DNA of 64,000 nucleotides from Candidatus Magnetocorallium paracelense (lineage in GTDB: Bacteria; Nitrospirota; Thermodesulfovibrionia; Thermodesulfovibrionales; Magnetobacteriaceae), in NCBI GenBank assembly GCA_029001845.1, contig JAREWP010000055.1, positions 1-64,000 on the forward strand. Direction: 5' to 3'. Numbering within the stretch: the first letter of the stretch is position 1; the number at the start of each line of letters is the position of its first letter. The notes under the pieces are model-generated. The model had not been told where the DNA came from and did not search any database. It was given only the letters and a program-made list of their open reading frames with translations. Position numbers and translations under genes: made by a program. Shown here piece after piece: positions 8,381-17,433 of this stretch.

Positions 8381-9181
8381 ATGGATATAGACGTTAGCGG
8401 CTTAACCGATAAGGGATTAAGAAGAGATAAAAACGAAGATTTTTTCCATATCGATAAAGATATAGGTTTGTTTGTCGTTGCAGACGGAATCGGTGGGCAC
8501 AGATCGGGAGAGGTAGCCAGTAAGATGGCAGTAGAAGGGCTCTGTGATTATATCGATAATATCGATAACCGCCTCTATTCGACAGAGGCGCAAAAAAAAT
8601 ATTCCGAAACTACTAACAAAATCAGCACAGCCATCATGTTTGCGAATGATATCGTGTACCGTTCGTCTCTAAACAAGCCGGATTTAAAAGGTATGGGCAC
8701 GACACTTACTGTGGGTTTGTTGCAGAATGAAAGGCTTAGCATAGCACATGTAGGCGACAGCAGACTCTACTTAATCAGAGCAAATTGCATGGAACAGTTA
8801 ACGGACGATCATACAATCGTTCACGAACAACTCAAAAGTGGATTAATAACAAAGGATGAGGCAGCTAAATCGAAAATGAAAAGCGTTTTAACCAGAGCGG
8901 TTGGGACTTCACCGGAAGTGAAAGTTTCCATGGATGAGTTAGCGGTATCTAATGGAGACATTATTCTGCTCTGCACAGACGGGCTGACCTCTATGTTGTC
9001 GGATGATGAAATTTATTCTACAATTATCACCGGTCGGGAACCTCAATCCACATGTTCCAGGTTGGTGGAAATGGCTATTAAAAACGGCGGCAACGATAAC
9101 ATTACCGTAATTTTAATCTATCTTTATAAAAAAAGCATTTTTTCTTTTTTATATAAACTATTAAATAAAATAAGGAGGTAA
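8381..9181 (+). CDS. PP2C-family Ser/Thr protein phosphatase
   Basis: A PPM-type metal-dependent phosphatase that removes phosphate from Ser/Thr proteins. Motifs, numbered from this start, are TDKGLRRDKNED (9-20), VVADGIGGH (32-40), and further on HVGDSRLYL, LTRAVGT, LLCTDGL and GGNDNIT. Together these provide the aspartates of the metal site. An ATG at 8291 would add 30 residues, but the promoter ends there. The ATG at 8381 has AAGGGA upstream and starts just before the domain. The C-terminus is basic and hydrophobic. It stands three bases before the FHA gene and is very likely the partner of the kinase at 10254. Confidence 0.88.
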   Translation: MDIDVSGLTDKGLRRDKNEDFFHIDKDIGLFVVADGIGGHRSGEVASKMAVEGLCDYIDNIDNRLYSTEAQKKYSETTNKISTAIMFANDIVYRSSLNKPDLKGMGTTLTVGLLQNERLSIAHVGDSRLYLIRANCMEQLTDDHTIVHEQLKSGLITKDEAAKSKMKSVLTRAVGTSPEVKVSMDELAVSNGDIILLCTDGLTSMLSDDEIYSTIITGREPQSTCSRLVEMAIKNGGNDNITVILIYLYKKSIFSFLYKLLNKIRR

Positions 9182-9184
9182 AGC

Positions 9185-9898
9185 ATGTCTTCCATTGTCC
9201 TTAAATTTAAAGACGCCGTGTTAAAAACTTTACCACTGGACAAAAACATCATAACCATTGGAAGAAAAGGCAACAATGATATAAGTATCGACAATCTCGC
9301 AGTATCCGGTATGCACGCCAGAATTATCAGGGAGAATGACAAGTTTTTAATCGAAGACCTTAACAGTCTCAATGGTACGTTTATCAACGGGCAAAAGATC
9401 ACAAAGAAAGAACTTGCCAATAACGACGAGGTTTTGATTGGCAAGCATACTCTCCATTTTCTGTCTGACGAGGACGACAGCGACGCAGGCAAGGCGACTA
9501 AAAAATATTCAATGGATGAAACTATTATTATCGACCCGAAACTTCAGGAGAATATTGTAAGTAAAATGTCCGAAACAGGGGGAACCGTCGAAAAAAAGGA
9601 TGTATTGGGAGGGATTTTTGTAATCAGAGGATCCTCCAATAAAAAGGAATATATTCTTAATGACAGAATAACTACCATAGGTAAAGAGGAGAGCGCGCAG
9701 ATAAAACTGAAAGGTTTGTTTGCACCAAAAGTATCGGCTCTTATAAACAGAAAAAAAGAGGGATATTTTATAACACCATCGGGCAAAGGCAAAACCCCTA
9801 CCGTTAACAGCAGAGAAATATTCGGCAGATACGAATTAAAAGACGGTGATATTATCGAAATAGGAAATCTTACAATGCAGTTTTTTGTTAAAGAGTAA
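9185..9898 (+). CDS. Tandem FHA-domain phosphothreonine-binding protein
   Basis: 237 residues. The first FHA domain (about 5-95) has the canonical ITIGRKGNNDI, S41-x-x-H44 and NSLNGTFINGQ residues that read phosphothreonine. The second (about 150-236) keeps the fold (TTIGKEE, ELKDGDIIEIG) but lacks the Ser..His pair, so it probably does not bind phosphopeptide. Between them lies YSMDETIIIDP, a Thr after acidic residues that could be a kinase target. The strong site AAGGAGGT precedes the ATG. The context is a phosphatase upstream and a Ser/Thr kinase downstream, so it probably relays or tethers that phospho-signalling. Confidence 0.88.
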   Translation: MSSIVLKFKDAVLKTLPLDKNIITIGRKGNNDISIDNLAVSGMHARIIRENDKFLIEDLNSLNGTFINGQKITKKELANNDEVLIGKHTLHFLSDEDDSDAGKATKKYSMDETIIIDPKLQENIVSKMSETGGTVEKKDVLGGIFVIRGSSNKKEYILNDRITTIGKEESAQIKLKGLFAPKVSALINRKKEGYFITPSGKGKTPTVNSREIFGRYELKDGDIIEIGNLTMQFFVKE

Positions 9899-10253
9899 GG
9901 TGAATGCTTCAGGTTTCAGGCGAATGGTATAATTTAAACCGGACAATATTTTTCGCGCCCCTTAGGCGCCAGATCTAAAATAAGTTGCACAGCTTTTCCC
10001 GAATACATGTTCAAGCCAATCTTATCCCTATCGCCTGGAAGCTGAATTCGGATACATATTCAGCCCCAAGAGAGTATAAAGCTTGTTTTTTATCTTAAAA
10101 GCGAAAAAAACATTCATTCCGTTGAAAACCGGAATCCGGGCTTTTTGAACGACAGCACATGAACCCATCCCGTCTTTCGGCTTTCCGGATACGCCTTTTG
10201 CCGGAATGACGGCTGTGATTCAACGATGAGTCCGGTAACTGTTATTAAACAAA
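9899..10253. other. Intergenic region with ATTCCGGC...GCCGGAATGACG-type repeat
   Basis: No gene seen. Near 10115-10215, ATTCATTCCGTTG...CCGGAATCC and CTTTCCGGATACG...GCCGGAATGACG belong to the widespread class of inverted GGAATGAC repeats. A short relative occurs at 33350-33376 (GGATTCCGGCTTTTGCCG). The inverted pair could fold in RNA between the FHA and kinase genes. Confidence 0.4.
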
Positions 10254-11603
10254 ATGAAAATAGGCAGGTATGAAATAATCGGAGAGCTGGGCAAAGGGGC
10301 GATGGGTATTGTCTACAAGGCTCAGGACAACATAATAGACCGCATTGTAGCAATCAAGACGATAAATCTCGATAAAAAGTTAATTAAATCGGACAGAAGT
10401 TCGATGATAAACAGATTTTATCAGGAAGCTCGTATTGCCGGCAGGCTTACACATCCCAACATTGCCACGATTTTCGATGTCGGTACTCACAACGACACAA
10501 ACTATATTGTTATGGAATTTGTAGAGGGCATTCCAATGGAGTTGGCGATTGAGGGGAAAAAACCCATAACTCTTCACGATAAGCTCAGACTGGTGATACT
10601 TACCGCAAATGTCCTGCACTATGCCCATCAGAGGGGAGTAATTCATCGAGATGTGAAGCCCGCCAATATAATGCTGCTCAAACACAGCCAGATAAAAGTG
10701 ATGGACTTCGGCATAGCGAAGATAGTTTCCCATGAGGAACTCTCCAAAACTGCGGTGGGAACGATACTGGGCACTCCCTTTTATATGTCTCCTGAACAGA
10801 TAGCGGACAATCCGCTTGACAGACAGACAGATGTATTCTCTCTCGGGGTGCTGACTTATGAATTTATTACAGGCAAAAAGCCTTTTATTGCCGATAATTT
10901 GCCGTCATTAATAGAAAAGATAAATAAACACGACCCCTTTCCTCCACATAAAGTCAATAACCATATTCCCGAGAGAATAAGCACTACCGTTATGAAAGCA
11001 CTGGAAAAAAAGAAAGAAAAGAGGTATGCGACTGCCGCAGATTTCGCAGATGCAATCGAAATCTCGCTCAATCATACCGAAATGAAGACAACTCAGGATA
11101 TTGGAGGCGAGGCCAAAGGCTATAACAAACAGACACTTATAGGCTCTTTAAAAGAGAATTACACTTTTTTCTCAGATTTTACTGACGACGAGATACAAAC
11201 GATTTTCAAGATAAGTAATAAAGAAGTTTACAGCGCCGGAGACGAGATATTTGAAGAGGGTACTGTGGGCTCTAAAATGTATATTATCATAAACGGAACT
11301 GTAAGCATACTCAAAGAATTTAAAAAAAACGAATATTCTCTGCTCAACACGTTAAATGCCGGTGACTGTTTCGGTGAGATGGCGATAATGGATTCCTCTC
11401 CGAGGTTCGCTACTGCAAAGGCCACTACAGACTGCATACTTATTGCTATAAACGAAGTAATACTTAGATACTCGGAACCAAAACTTTGTTTGAAGCTCTA
11501 CAAAAATCTGGCTTCCATACTTTTGGAAAAGCTGAAAAAAAGTGATACCTCGGCGAATACCCTGATGGATAAACTAAAAAAAATAAAGGAGATTTGCTCA
11601 TGA
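10254..11603 (+). CDS. Ser/Thr protein kinase with C-terminal cyclic-nucleotide-binding domain
   Basis: 449 residues. The Hanks-type kinase domain (about 6-270) has every catalytic element: GKGAMGIVYKA (13-23), VAIK with Lys35, HRDVKPAN (131-138), DFG (151-153) and GTPFYMSPEQ. A cAMP/cGMP-binding fold follows at about 310-430, with AGDEIFEEG, the phosphate-binding FGEMAI and SSPRFATA, so ligand binding is plausible. There is no transmembrane helix, unlike PknB. The order is the reverse of eukaryotic PKG. The ATG has no clear Shine-Dalgarno site. The stop overlaps the next gene (ATGA). Confidence 0.9.
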   Translation: MKIGRYEIIGELGKGAMGIVYKAQDNIIDRIVAIKTINLDKKLIKSDRSSMINRFYQEARIAGRLTHPNIATIFDVGTHNDTNYIVMEFVEGIPMELAIEGKKPITLHDKLRLVILTANVLHYAHQRGVIHRDVKPANIMLLKHSQIKVMDFGIAKIVSHEELSKTAVGTILGTPFYMSPEQIADNPLDRQTDVFSLGVLTYEFITGKKPFIADNLPSLIEKINKHDPFPPHKVNNHIPERISTTVMKALEKKKEKRYATAADFADAIEISLNHTEMKTTQDIGGEAKGYNKQTLIGSLKENYTFFSDFTDDEIQTIFKISNKEVYSAGDEIFEEGTVGSKMYIIINGTVSILKEFKKNEYSLLNTLNAGDCFGEMAIMDSSPRFATAKATTDCILIAINEVILRYSEPKLCLKLYKNLASILLEKLKKSDTSANTLMDKLKKIKEICS

Positions 11604-11875
11604 CTAACACTGTTGATAAAGAAAGTATCGATTTCAAAGAGATAAAGACACTGGCCAAAAAATATTCCCGTGAGGAGATTGAGGGCTGTATTTCTCAACA
11701 AATCGAATCGGGCTCGAATGAGTGTACTCTTTCCGGGCCTGTAGAAAAAGTTATTAATGAACTGTCAAAAGCAGAATTTGTCAGAAGGATGGTGGACGAA
11801 GGCAGTTCGTTGTCAGATGCAGTTCGTGATCTGGCTAAAAGAATCAGAACCGTTCAGCAGGGATTCGACTCTTAA
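11600..11875 (+). CDS. Small conserved protein coupled to the kinase gene
   Basis: 91 residues, largely charged and helical, starting MTNTVDKESIDFKEIKTLAK. Phrases such as YSREEIEGCISQQIESGSN and SLSDAVRDLAKRIR recall short uncharacterised proteins of deltaproteobacteria, but I cannot name the family. The start at 11600 is chosen because AGGAG precedes it and its ATGA overlaps the kinase stop. This tight coupling suggests a regulator, adaptor or substrate of the kinase. Confidence 0.75.
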   Translation: MTNTVDKESIDFKEIKTLAKKYSREEIEGCISQQIESGSNECTLSGPVEKVINELSKAEFVRRMVDEGSSLSDAVRDLAKRIRTVQQGFDS

Positions 11876-11877
11876 AT

Positions 11878-13989
11878 CTACCTCGGCGCGGCGTCCGGAA
11901 GACCGCCGTCTACAGGAATCGTCGCCCCTGTTGTAGGACTCTGCCTGGTGGCGAAATAGAGAACGGCTGAAGCAACATGGCCGGCTGTAATTTTCGCCTT
12001 CAGAAGATTTCTTTTTCTGTAATACTCCTCAAGTCCCTTTTCATCCAGCCCTCTTGCACGCATTCTGCCGGGACCTACTTCTTTCCACAGACCGGATTTT
12101 ACATTACCTTCTGAAAAAACCGCATCAGGGGAGACCATATTTACACGCACTCCCTGTGAAGCCAACTCAAGGGAAGCAATGCGCGCCAATTGATGAGAAG
12201 CGGCTTTGGTGGCGCTGTAAGCTCCGAAACCTGCGCCGGGGGCAAAGACGTTCTTGGTGGAAATCAACACGATATCTCCGCCAATACCCTGTGTTTCGAA
12301 TATCCGCGCCGATTCGGACAACACAAAGAGAGTACCTTCTACATTGACTCTTTCCAGTCTTCTAAATGCCTCAACATCCATCTCCGCCAGGGTGGATACA
12401 TGGGCGACGCCCGCGTTAATGACAACAAGGTCTACGCCTCCCCATTTCATGATTATTTCGTTAAATCCGTTTTTTACTGAAGCGCTGTCTGTCACGTCCA
12501 TGGGGAGCGCCATCACCCGGTCACCATATTCGTCCTGTAGAGTATTGCAAAGTCTGTCTAAATTCTCTCCCGGCAGGTCTGAGGCTGCTACGTGACAACC
12601 GGTCTCAAGTAGTTTCGTGCAGAGACCAGAGCCTATCGCCCCTGCTGCTCCGGTGACAACGGCAACCCTGGAAGTCATATATTCGTTTATTGTCTTGGAG
12701 AGCTTTGCATGTTGATAGGTTCTGTACTCCATCCCGAAGAGATCGTTTTCTTCAAGTCCTTTGTAAGTACCTATGGATGAAGCATTTATTTTAACCAAGA
12801 TATTTTGCTCCGTAATATCGCTTATCATAACGGATGCGGAAATGTTTTTACCGGAGCAAATCGCTCCCAGACCGGGAACAAGGATTACTCTTGGAAAAGA
12901 GTCGAAAAGAGTAATACCGCCTTCTTTGGAGGAAGAACATCTATTAATATATAATTCGTACTCCCTATGATACTTCGACAGGGCTGCGGACAAGTGTTTT
13001 TTCATCTTCTCGTGATCGTTGAAATCCATACCTTCTAAAAAGAGGGGGAACGGCTTTGTCCGAATCAGATAGTCTGTTGTGATAGGAGGTGTCATGGCCA
13101 GTTCCTCCCCCTTTGAAGAATCTACAAAATCCAGGACAACTCTGTTTATTAAAGGTCTCAGAATAACAGGCTCAATATACCCCTCCTTTTCACGGGATTT
13201 GTCAGAGAGCAGACCTCTTAAAACAGGCGCTATTGTTCTGTATCTCTTAAAAGCTGTGGATTCGTCGGTATGATGTAGGACCGTTATCGGATATTTCGAA
13301 TTTTTTTTAATATATAATTCGGCTTTTGTGACGATTTCGATACTCTTTTCATAAGATTCACGGGCCGTATCGCCCCATGTAATAAGGCCGTGGTGCTTAA
13401 GTATAATTGCTTTCGGGCGACCTTCCTTTTCTGTCAACACATTAAGTACGGCTTTTGCGAGCTTGAATCCGGGCTTGATATACTCAAGCACGGCAATATC
13501 TTCGCTTAGAGCCTCTTTAAGAATTTTGTCGGCATCCAACTGATTGGTCAGTGAAAGAACAGCCTCCGGGTGGGTGTGATCGATAAATTTATCTGGAATA
13601 AAGGCATGAACAAGTGTCTCAAGAGAGGGTGTTGCAGAAGAGGAATCAAACATGTGCGTCCTGAATTCATTTATCATTTCTTTGTCTGAAAGATCCGGCA
13701 GGTTCTTAAGCTTCCTGAGATAAGAGAGATCGAGGCCTGTAAATCCGTCAAACTCAATCTCGGCCATATCGTAGCCCGAAGCTTTAATAAAGATTGCAGG
13801 GACGGATTCGCCGAGAATATTTGTATATTCTCTTTTTACGGATGTGTTTCCTCCACCGTGGAGGACAAGCTCTCTGTCGCCCCCCAGCAGTCTGGAGGTG
13901 TATATTCTCAGAGCGATATCCTCTCCGGCATACCCGGAATATCTTTCGATAAATTCTAATGCTCTGTCATCGGACCATCTGTTTTCCAT
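11878..13989 (-). CDS. Bifunctional class II aldolase / short-chain dehydrogenase
   Basis: 703 residues, the length of the known RhaD/RhaE-like fusions. The N-terminal aldolase/adducin half has HGGGNTSVK (44-52), and HTH (138-140) and HH (199-200) as likely zinc ligands. The C-terminal Rossmann half (about 440-700) has TGAAGAIG (446-453) for NAD(P) and the YSATK catalytic Tyr-Lys pair. Such fusions cleave a sugar phosphate and oxidise the lactaldehyde or a similar product. The substrate cannot be told here. It is a lone gene convergent with the kinase cassette, two bases from its end, with no sugar-utilisation genes nearby. Confidence 0.88.
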   Translation of the reverse strand: MENRWSDDRALEFIERYSGYAGEDIALRIYTSRLLGGDRELVLHGGGNTSVKREYTNILGESVPAIFIKASGYDMAEIEFDGFTGLDLSYLRKLKNLPDLSDKEMINEFRTHMFDSSSATPSLETLVHAFIPDKFIDHTHPEAVLSLTNQLDADKILKEALSEDIAVLEYIKPGFKLAKAVLNVLTEKEGRPKAIILKHHGLITWGDTARESYEKSIEIVTKAELYIKKNSKYPITVLHHTDESTAFKRYRTIAPVLRGLLSDKSREKEGYIEPVILRPLINRVVLDFVDSSKGEELAMTPPITTDYLIRTKPFPLFLEGMDFNDHEKMKKHLSAALSKYHREYELYINRCSSSKEGGITLFDSFPRVILVPGLGAICSGKNISASVMISDITEQNILVKINASSIGTYKGLEENDLFGMEYRTYQHAKLSKTINEYMTSRVAVVTGAAGAIGSGLCTKLLETGCHVAASDLPGENLDRLCNTLQDEYGDRVMALPMDVTDSASVKNGFNEIIMKWGGVDLVVINAGVAHVSTLAEMDVEAFRRLERVNVEGTLFVLSESARIFETQGIGGDIVLISTKNVFAPGAGFGAYSATKAASHQLARIASLELASQGVRVNMVSPDAVFSEGNVKSGLWKEVGPGRMRARGLDEKGLEEYYRKRNLLKAKITAGHVASAVLYFATRQSPTTGATIPVDGGLPDAAPR

Positions 13990-14340
13990 TATACAGGCTA
14001 TTTTAAAAGAGTTTTGCTAAAAAAGCAATGATTAAAAAAATTAGGCAACAGTTCACAGGGGTCGGAGATCGGAGGCCGGTTTTATATGACAGAGCCTTTC
14101 TCCAATCAAAATAACCGGATTTATGAGTAATGATAGCCTTTCAGACAATGGATGAAGAAATTATAACAGTAACTGACCTCTGATCCCTACCCCCCCCCGT
14201 GAACTTTTACAAAATTGGTTGTTTCGAGTTATTTATAAAAAAGGATTATTTATGCAGATTTGTATTGCATTATCTGTATTTTTATGTAACAATACAGATA
14301 GGACCATCTGACTAAACCGGAAGATTTGGGAGGATTTTAA
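13990..14340. other. Intergenic region with diverged GTAACTGTT-type repeat and small hairpin
   Basis: AACAGTTCACAGGGGTCGG (near 14047) and CCCCCGTGAACTTTT (near 14200) look like decayed ends of the element at 427-600. A hairpin CTGTATT/AATACAG with a ten-base loop lies at 14274-14297, just before a tiny membrane gene, and may act in its leader or promoter. Confidence 0.35.
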
Positions 14341-14341
14341 G

Positions 14342-14422
14342 ATGGAGATTCTACTTGCCGCTACATTATTTACACTTACAATAGGCGGTTTTATAATTGC
14401 TGCGGAAAAAATTTTTAAATAG
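14342..14422 (+). CDS. 26-residue single-pass membrane peptide
   Basis: The ORF encodes MEILLAATLFTLTIG followed by GFIIAAEKIFK. This is a short acidic start, about 18 hydrophobic residues and a basic tail. GGGAGG lies eight bases before the ATG, well placed as a ribosome-binding site. The size and layout are like accessory peptides such as KdpF or CydX, but neither partner complex is nearby, so no function is assigned. It may regulate or stabilise a membrane protein. Confidence 0.5.
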   Translation: MEILLAATLFTLTIGGFIIAAEKIFK

Positions 14423-14430
14423 AATTTTTT

Positions 14431-15321
14431 CTAAGTCACCTCAACCGTCAGCCCTTCACGGGCCAAATAAAGCTTCATGTCTCCAAGTTTGTCCGAATAC
14501 TCGCTGAGCTTCTCTTTATAAATTTTTTCAAGAGCCTCATCGCTTCTGGTTGGTTCGTGATGAGTAAAATAGAGGTTGCTAACGCCTGCCTTTAGCGCCA
14601 TATGAATACTTGTGTCGAATGTTCCGTGACCCCACCCCTTTTTCGATGGATATTCCTCTGTTGTATATGCCGAATCGGCTATTAATACATCGACGCCTTT
14701 GATAAAATCAATGATGTTTTGGTTTTTTTGAGCAATCAGTTCCTCGTATTCCTCGTAAAAGTCGTCTTCCGGCTCATATATATTATAGGGTTTTTCGTGA
14801 TCTCCCGTAAAAAAAACGCTTTTACCGTCAGATTCGATTTTATAACCATAATTAAGTACGGGATGATTCATTAATATTGGGGTTACACTAAAGGGGCCGA
14901 CATTTATTGTCTGCCTTTCAAAAATATTATTGTATTTTATATCCGCCATTAATTCCGTAACCCGTACAGGGAAATAGCAGTACTCCATCTGACGGCTTAA
15001 TATCTCTTCAATATTTTTTTGAAACACCGGATCAAAAGCTCCGTAAATAGTTATACTGTTATTCGGTATAAACATTTGTGTGAAAAAGGGAAGCCCCTGA
15101 ATGTGATCCCAGTGGGTGTGTGAAATGAACAGTGAGCAAGTAACAGGCATAATAGACAGCATTTGTTGAGCAAGTGGGAAGATACCTGTTCCTGCATCCA
15201 ATATTATTCTCTCTTTTTCTTCGGAATAAATCTCTATACAGGATGTATTTCCGCCATATTTAGCGGTTTTTTGTCCCGGAGAAGCTATTGAGCCCCGTAC
15301 GCCCCAAAATTTAATTTTCAT
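14431..15321 (-). CDS. Metallo-beta-lactamase-fold hydrolase
   Basis: 296 residues. It opens with KFWGVRGSIASPG and GGNTSCIEI, the signature of the MBL branch related to RNase Z and to phosphodiesterase-like proteins. HTHWDH (68-73) supplies three metal ligands, with TGDHE and later His/Asp residues completing a two-metal site. No RNA-binding arm is obvious. Proteins of this branch often sit with signalling domains, and here the gene lies six bases after an HDOD gene in the same operon. Cyclic-nucleotide or other phosphodiester hydrolysis is a reasonable guess, not shown. Confidence 0.85.
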   Translation of the reverse strand: MKIKFWGVRGSIASPGQKTAKYGGNTSCIEIYSEEKERIILDAGTGIFPLAQQMLSIMPVTCSLFISHTHWDHIQGLPFFTQMFIPNNSITIYGAFDPVFQKNIEEILSRQMEYCYFPVRVTELMADIKYNNIFERQTINVGPFSVTPILMNHPVLNYGYKIESDGKSVFFTGDHEKPYNIYEPEDDFYEEYEELIAQKNQNIIDFIKGVDVLIADSAYTTEEYPSKKGWGHGTFDTSIHMALKAGVSNLYFTHHEPTRSDEALEKIYKEKLSEYSDKLGDMKLYLAREGLTVEVT

Positions 15322-15327
15322 GTTCAG

Positions 15328-16191
15328 TTATACCTTTATAATCGTCATTGCATTTTCAAGCTCTTCATTAACATTTCCCAAAGATTCAATAATTTCAGGA
15401 AGCTCCATGCCGAAACGATTAATTATATCCTCAGGAAGATTTTCAACCAGGTTGTCTCCTCCGTAACCTATCTCCATGCTTTTACATATCTGATTGGCAA
15501 CGAAGATAGAATCCTGTAAAAGCGAAGATGTTTCGTCAATGTTATCGGCAGTATGGTGAGAGTCAATGCATTGTATGAGCTTATCAGGTAATTGCCATTT
15601 ATTTCCAAGCATTGAGCCGAGCGCCGTATGATCGACTCCAAATAAGTCCTTTTCGGCATTGTGCAGCGAAATGACTTCATTCCTTGCGTTTGTCATTGCG
15701 TCTCTGAAGGTTTCCGGTAAGAAATGAGCGAAAACTATTTTGCCGATATCATGGACCAGGCCGGCAATGAAAAAATCCGTCAGTTCGGTAGCCTTTACTC
15801 CCATTTTTTTAGCGAGGAGTTTAGATATCGTAGCTGTGGCGACTGAATGGAGCAGAAAATCGTTCATATTGAGCCCTGCTTTATTCTTTTTTGGCAAAGT
15901 CCCGATTGCGGCTACGCTTAGGGCCAGATTTTTAATTGTATTAAGACCTACATATACAAGGGCGTGGTGAATTGAGGTAATTTCCCGAGACAGACCAAAG
16001 TAAGGAGAATTGACAAGTTTCAAAATTTTCACTGTCAGCACCGGATCGTGTTCCATGACTTTTACCAGCTCCTTTGCATCTGTGTTTATATTGGAAGCAA
16101 GCTCAACCACACGATGCACGCTGCCGGGAAAAGCGGGCATTTGCTCTACAAGCTCTATTAAGTCACTTTTGTCAATCCGTCTGTCTGTCAT
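15328..16191 (-). CDS. HDOD-domain signalling protein
   Basis: 287 residues with one HDOD domain across most of its length. PAFPGSVHRVVELA near the start, VKILKLVNSPYFGL, and a central GLVHDIGKIVFAHF are characteristic. The HD pair (HDIGK) is present, but other metal ligands of true HD-GYP enzymes are not evident. HDOD proteins usually act as regulatory scaffolds in two-component or motility control. It is the first gene of a two-gene operon with the MBL-fold protein. Confidence 0.88.
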   Translation of the reverse strand: MTDRRIDKSDLIELVEQMPAFPGSVHRVVELASNINTDAKELVKVMEHDPVLTVKILKLVNSPYFGLSREITSIHHALVYVGLNTIKNLALSVAAIGTLPKKNKAGLNMNDFLLHSVATATISKLLAKKMGVKATELTDFFIAGLVHDIGKIVFAHFLPETFRDAMTNARNEVISLHNAEKDLFGVDHTALGSMLGNKWQLPDKLIQCIDSHHTADNIDETSSLLQDSIFVANQICKSMEIGYGGDNLVENLPEDIINRFGMELPEIIESLGNVNEELENAMTIIKV

Positions 16192-16385
16192 AATATTTCT
16201 CTAATATACTGTTTTCTCTGACATCTTTCGTAATTGTCTCTCTGAAAGCTATCGTTTACAGGTTGAAGAGCAGCAGAATATACTATAGGTGGAAAATAAA
16301 TAGAGAATTACCATAAACTTTCGGCAAACAATGGCGCATTCTCTATTAAATTATCAAAGCAATGGCGAATTTGTCAATAACAGAT
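16192..16385. other. Intergenic upstream region of the HDOD operon
   Basis: No gene seen. It must hold the promoter of the leftward HDOD operon. CAATGGCG occurs twice (near 16330 and 16361). The rest of the interval up to 17708 is taken up by repeats listed separately. Confidence 0.3.
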
Positions 16386-16519
16386 CAATGTCATTCACTT
16401 AAGGAGCAAAGCACCATCCGCCTTCAGCGGCTAAACTCGAAGGCTCCGCTTCGCTGCGCCTTCTTAAATTTGACCCGCTTCCGTCGGAAGGTGCTTCACC
16501 CCTTAAGTTAATGGTATTG
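16386..16519. mobile_element. 134-bp palindromic repeat, copy 1
   Basis: The outer arms CAATGTCATTCACTTAAGG and CCTTAAGTTAATGGTATTG are near-perfect inverse complements. Inside lie GAAGGCTCCGCTTCG paired with CTGCGCCTTC and smaller CCGCCTTCAGCGG and CCGCTTCCGTCGG hairpins, giving a cloverleaf-like fold. Further good copies are at 16866, 17302 and (inverted) 21465. Confidence 0.85.
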
Positions 16520-16530
16520 AATAACAGATC

Positions 16531-16647
16531 AGTATTATTAACATAAGGCGTGAGACTCCCGTCAACTGAGTCGGATTATGTCAGAAAGGTGAAGAAGCGC
16601 GGAACCTTCGAGTGTAGTCAGTGAAGGTGTGAAGTGCCTAATATCAT
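16531..16647. repeat. Diverged inverted copy of the 134-bp palindrome
   Basis: TTAACATAAGGCGTGAG, GGAACCTTCGAGTGTAGTC and GTGAAGGTGTGAAGTGCC align with the reverse complement of the family, but with many substitutions. The inner hairpin is largely lost. It lies 12 bases from copy 1. Confidence 0.5.
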
Positions 16648-16752
16648 AAATTACCGGCATGGAATGACAAGCGAATGTATCAGGCGATTATTGTAAAAGA
16701 TAGTGTAAAGAGAAAATTTGACCGTTTCTGTTACTGAATGTAGCCAGGAGGA

Positions 16753-16783
16753 CGTCCCGAAAAGTAAAATACTTTTCGGGACG
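16753..16783. repeat. Perfect 14-bp hairpin
   Basis: CGTCCCGAAAAGTA and TACTTTTCGGGACG are separated by AAA. A second hairpin, GGGAATG/CATTCCC, follows at 16800-16824. No T-run follows the first, so it is not a typical terminator. Confidence 0.75.
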
Positions 16784-16865
16784 CCTCAGGATGGTGACAG
16801 GGAATGAGTTGAAAACCCATTCCCATCCTTAGTTTCTCATAGACAGATGAGTGTAAATTCCATTT

Positions 16866-16999
16866 CAATGTCATTAACTTAAGGAGTAAAGCGCCTCCCG
16901 CCTTCAGCGGCTAAACTCGAAGGCTCCGCTTCGCTGCGCCTTCTCAAACATGACCCGCTTCAGTCGGAAAGCGCTTCACCCCTTAAGTTAATGGTATAG
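16866..16999. mobile_element. 134-bp palindromic repeat, copy 2
   Basis: Same orientation and length as copy 1, with a few substitutions (GTAAAGCGCC for GCAAAGCACC, balanced by GGAAAGCGCTTC on the other arm). That compensating change keeps the stem paired. It is flanked by TTCAATG and ATAGAATTTCATT. Confidence 0.85.
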
Positions 17000-17301
17000 A
17001 ATTTCATTTTGCATTTTGATGCGAAAATCGATTCCCGGCAAAGAGACAGAAGTATTCTCTTCATCTTACTTATCGGATCGAAAGGATACTTAGCTTTAAT
17101 TGTTTTCGATAAAAATTTTACACATGATCCTTGATAAACTAACTATGTATTGTTTTTATTATGATGTATTCGTAAGGATTTTTCCGTCACCATGCTGACA
17201 ATCTGAATTCTATAGTTACAATATTGGGGTTTCTTCAGGATTAAGTGGTAATGTTTTAGCGAATCATCTCCTGTCTGCCTTTCGTTGTCAGATGTATATC
17301 T

Positions 17302-17433
17302 ATGTCATTAACCAAAGATGCAAAGCACCATCCGCCTTCAGCGGCTAAACTCGAAGGCTCCGCTTCGCTGCGCCTTCTCAAACATGACCCGCTTCCGTCG
17401 GAAGTCGCTTCACCCCTTAAGTGAATGGCATTG
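17302..17433. mobile_element. 134-bp palindromic repeat, copy 3
   Basis: Same orientation as copies 1 and 2. The left outer arm has drifted (ACCAAAGATG for ACTTAAGG) while the right arm CCCCTTAAGTGAATGGCATTG is intact. The inner hairpin is unchanged. Confidence 0.82.

Noticed and set aside
12054-12595. Overlapping rightward ORFs opposite the aldolase/dehydrogenase
   Set aside because: Antisense shadows of a long, clearly coding gene.
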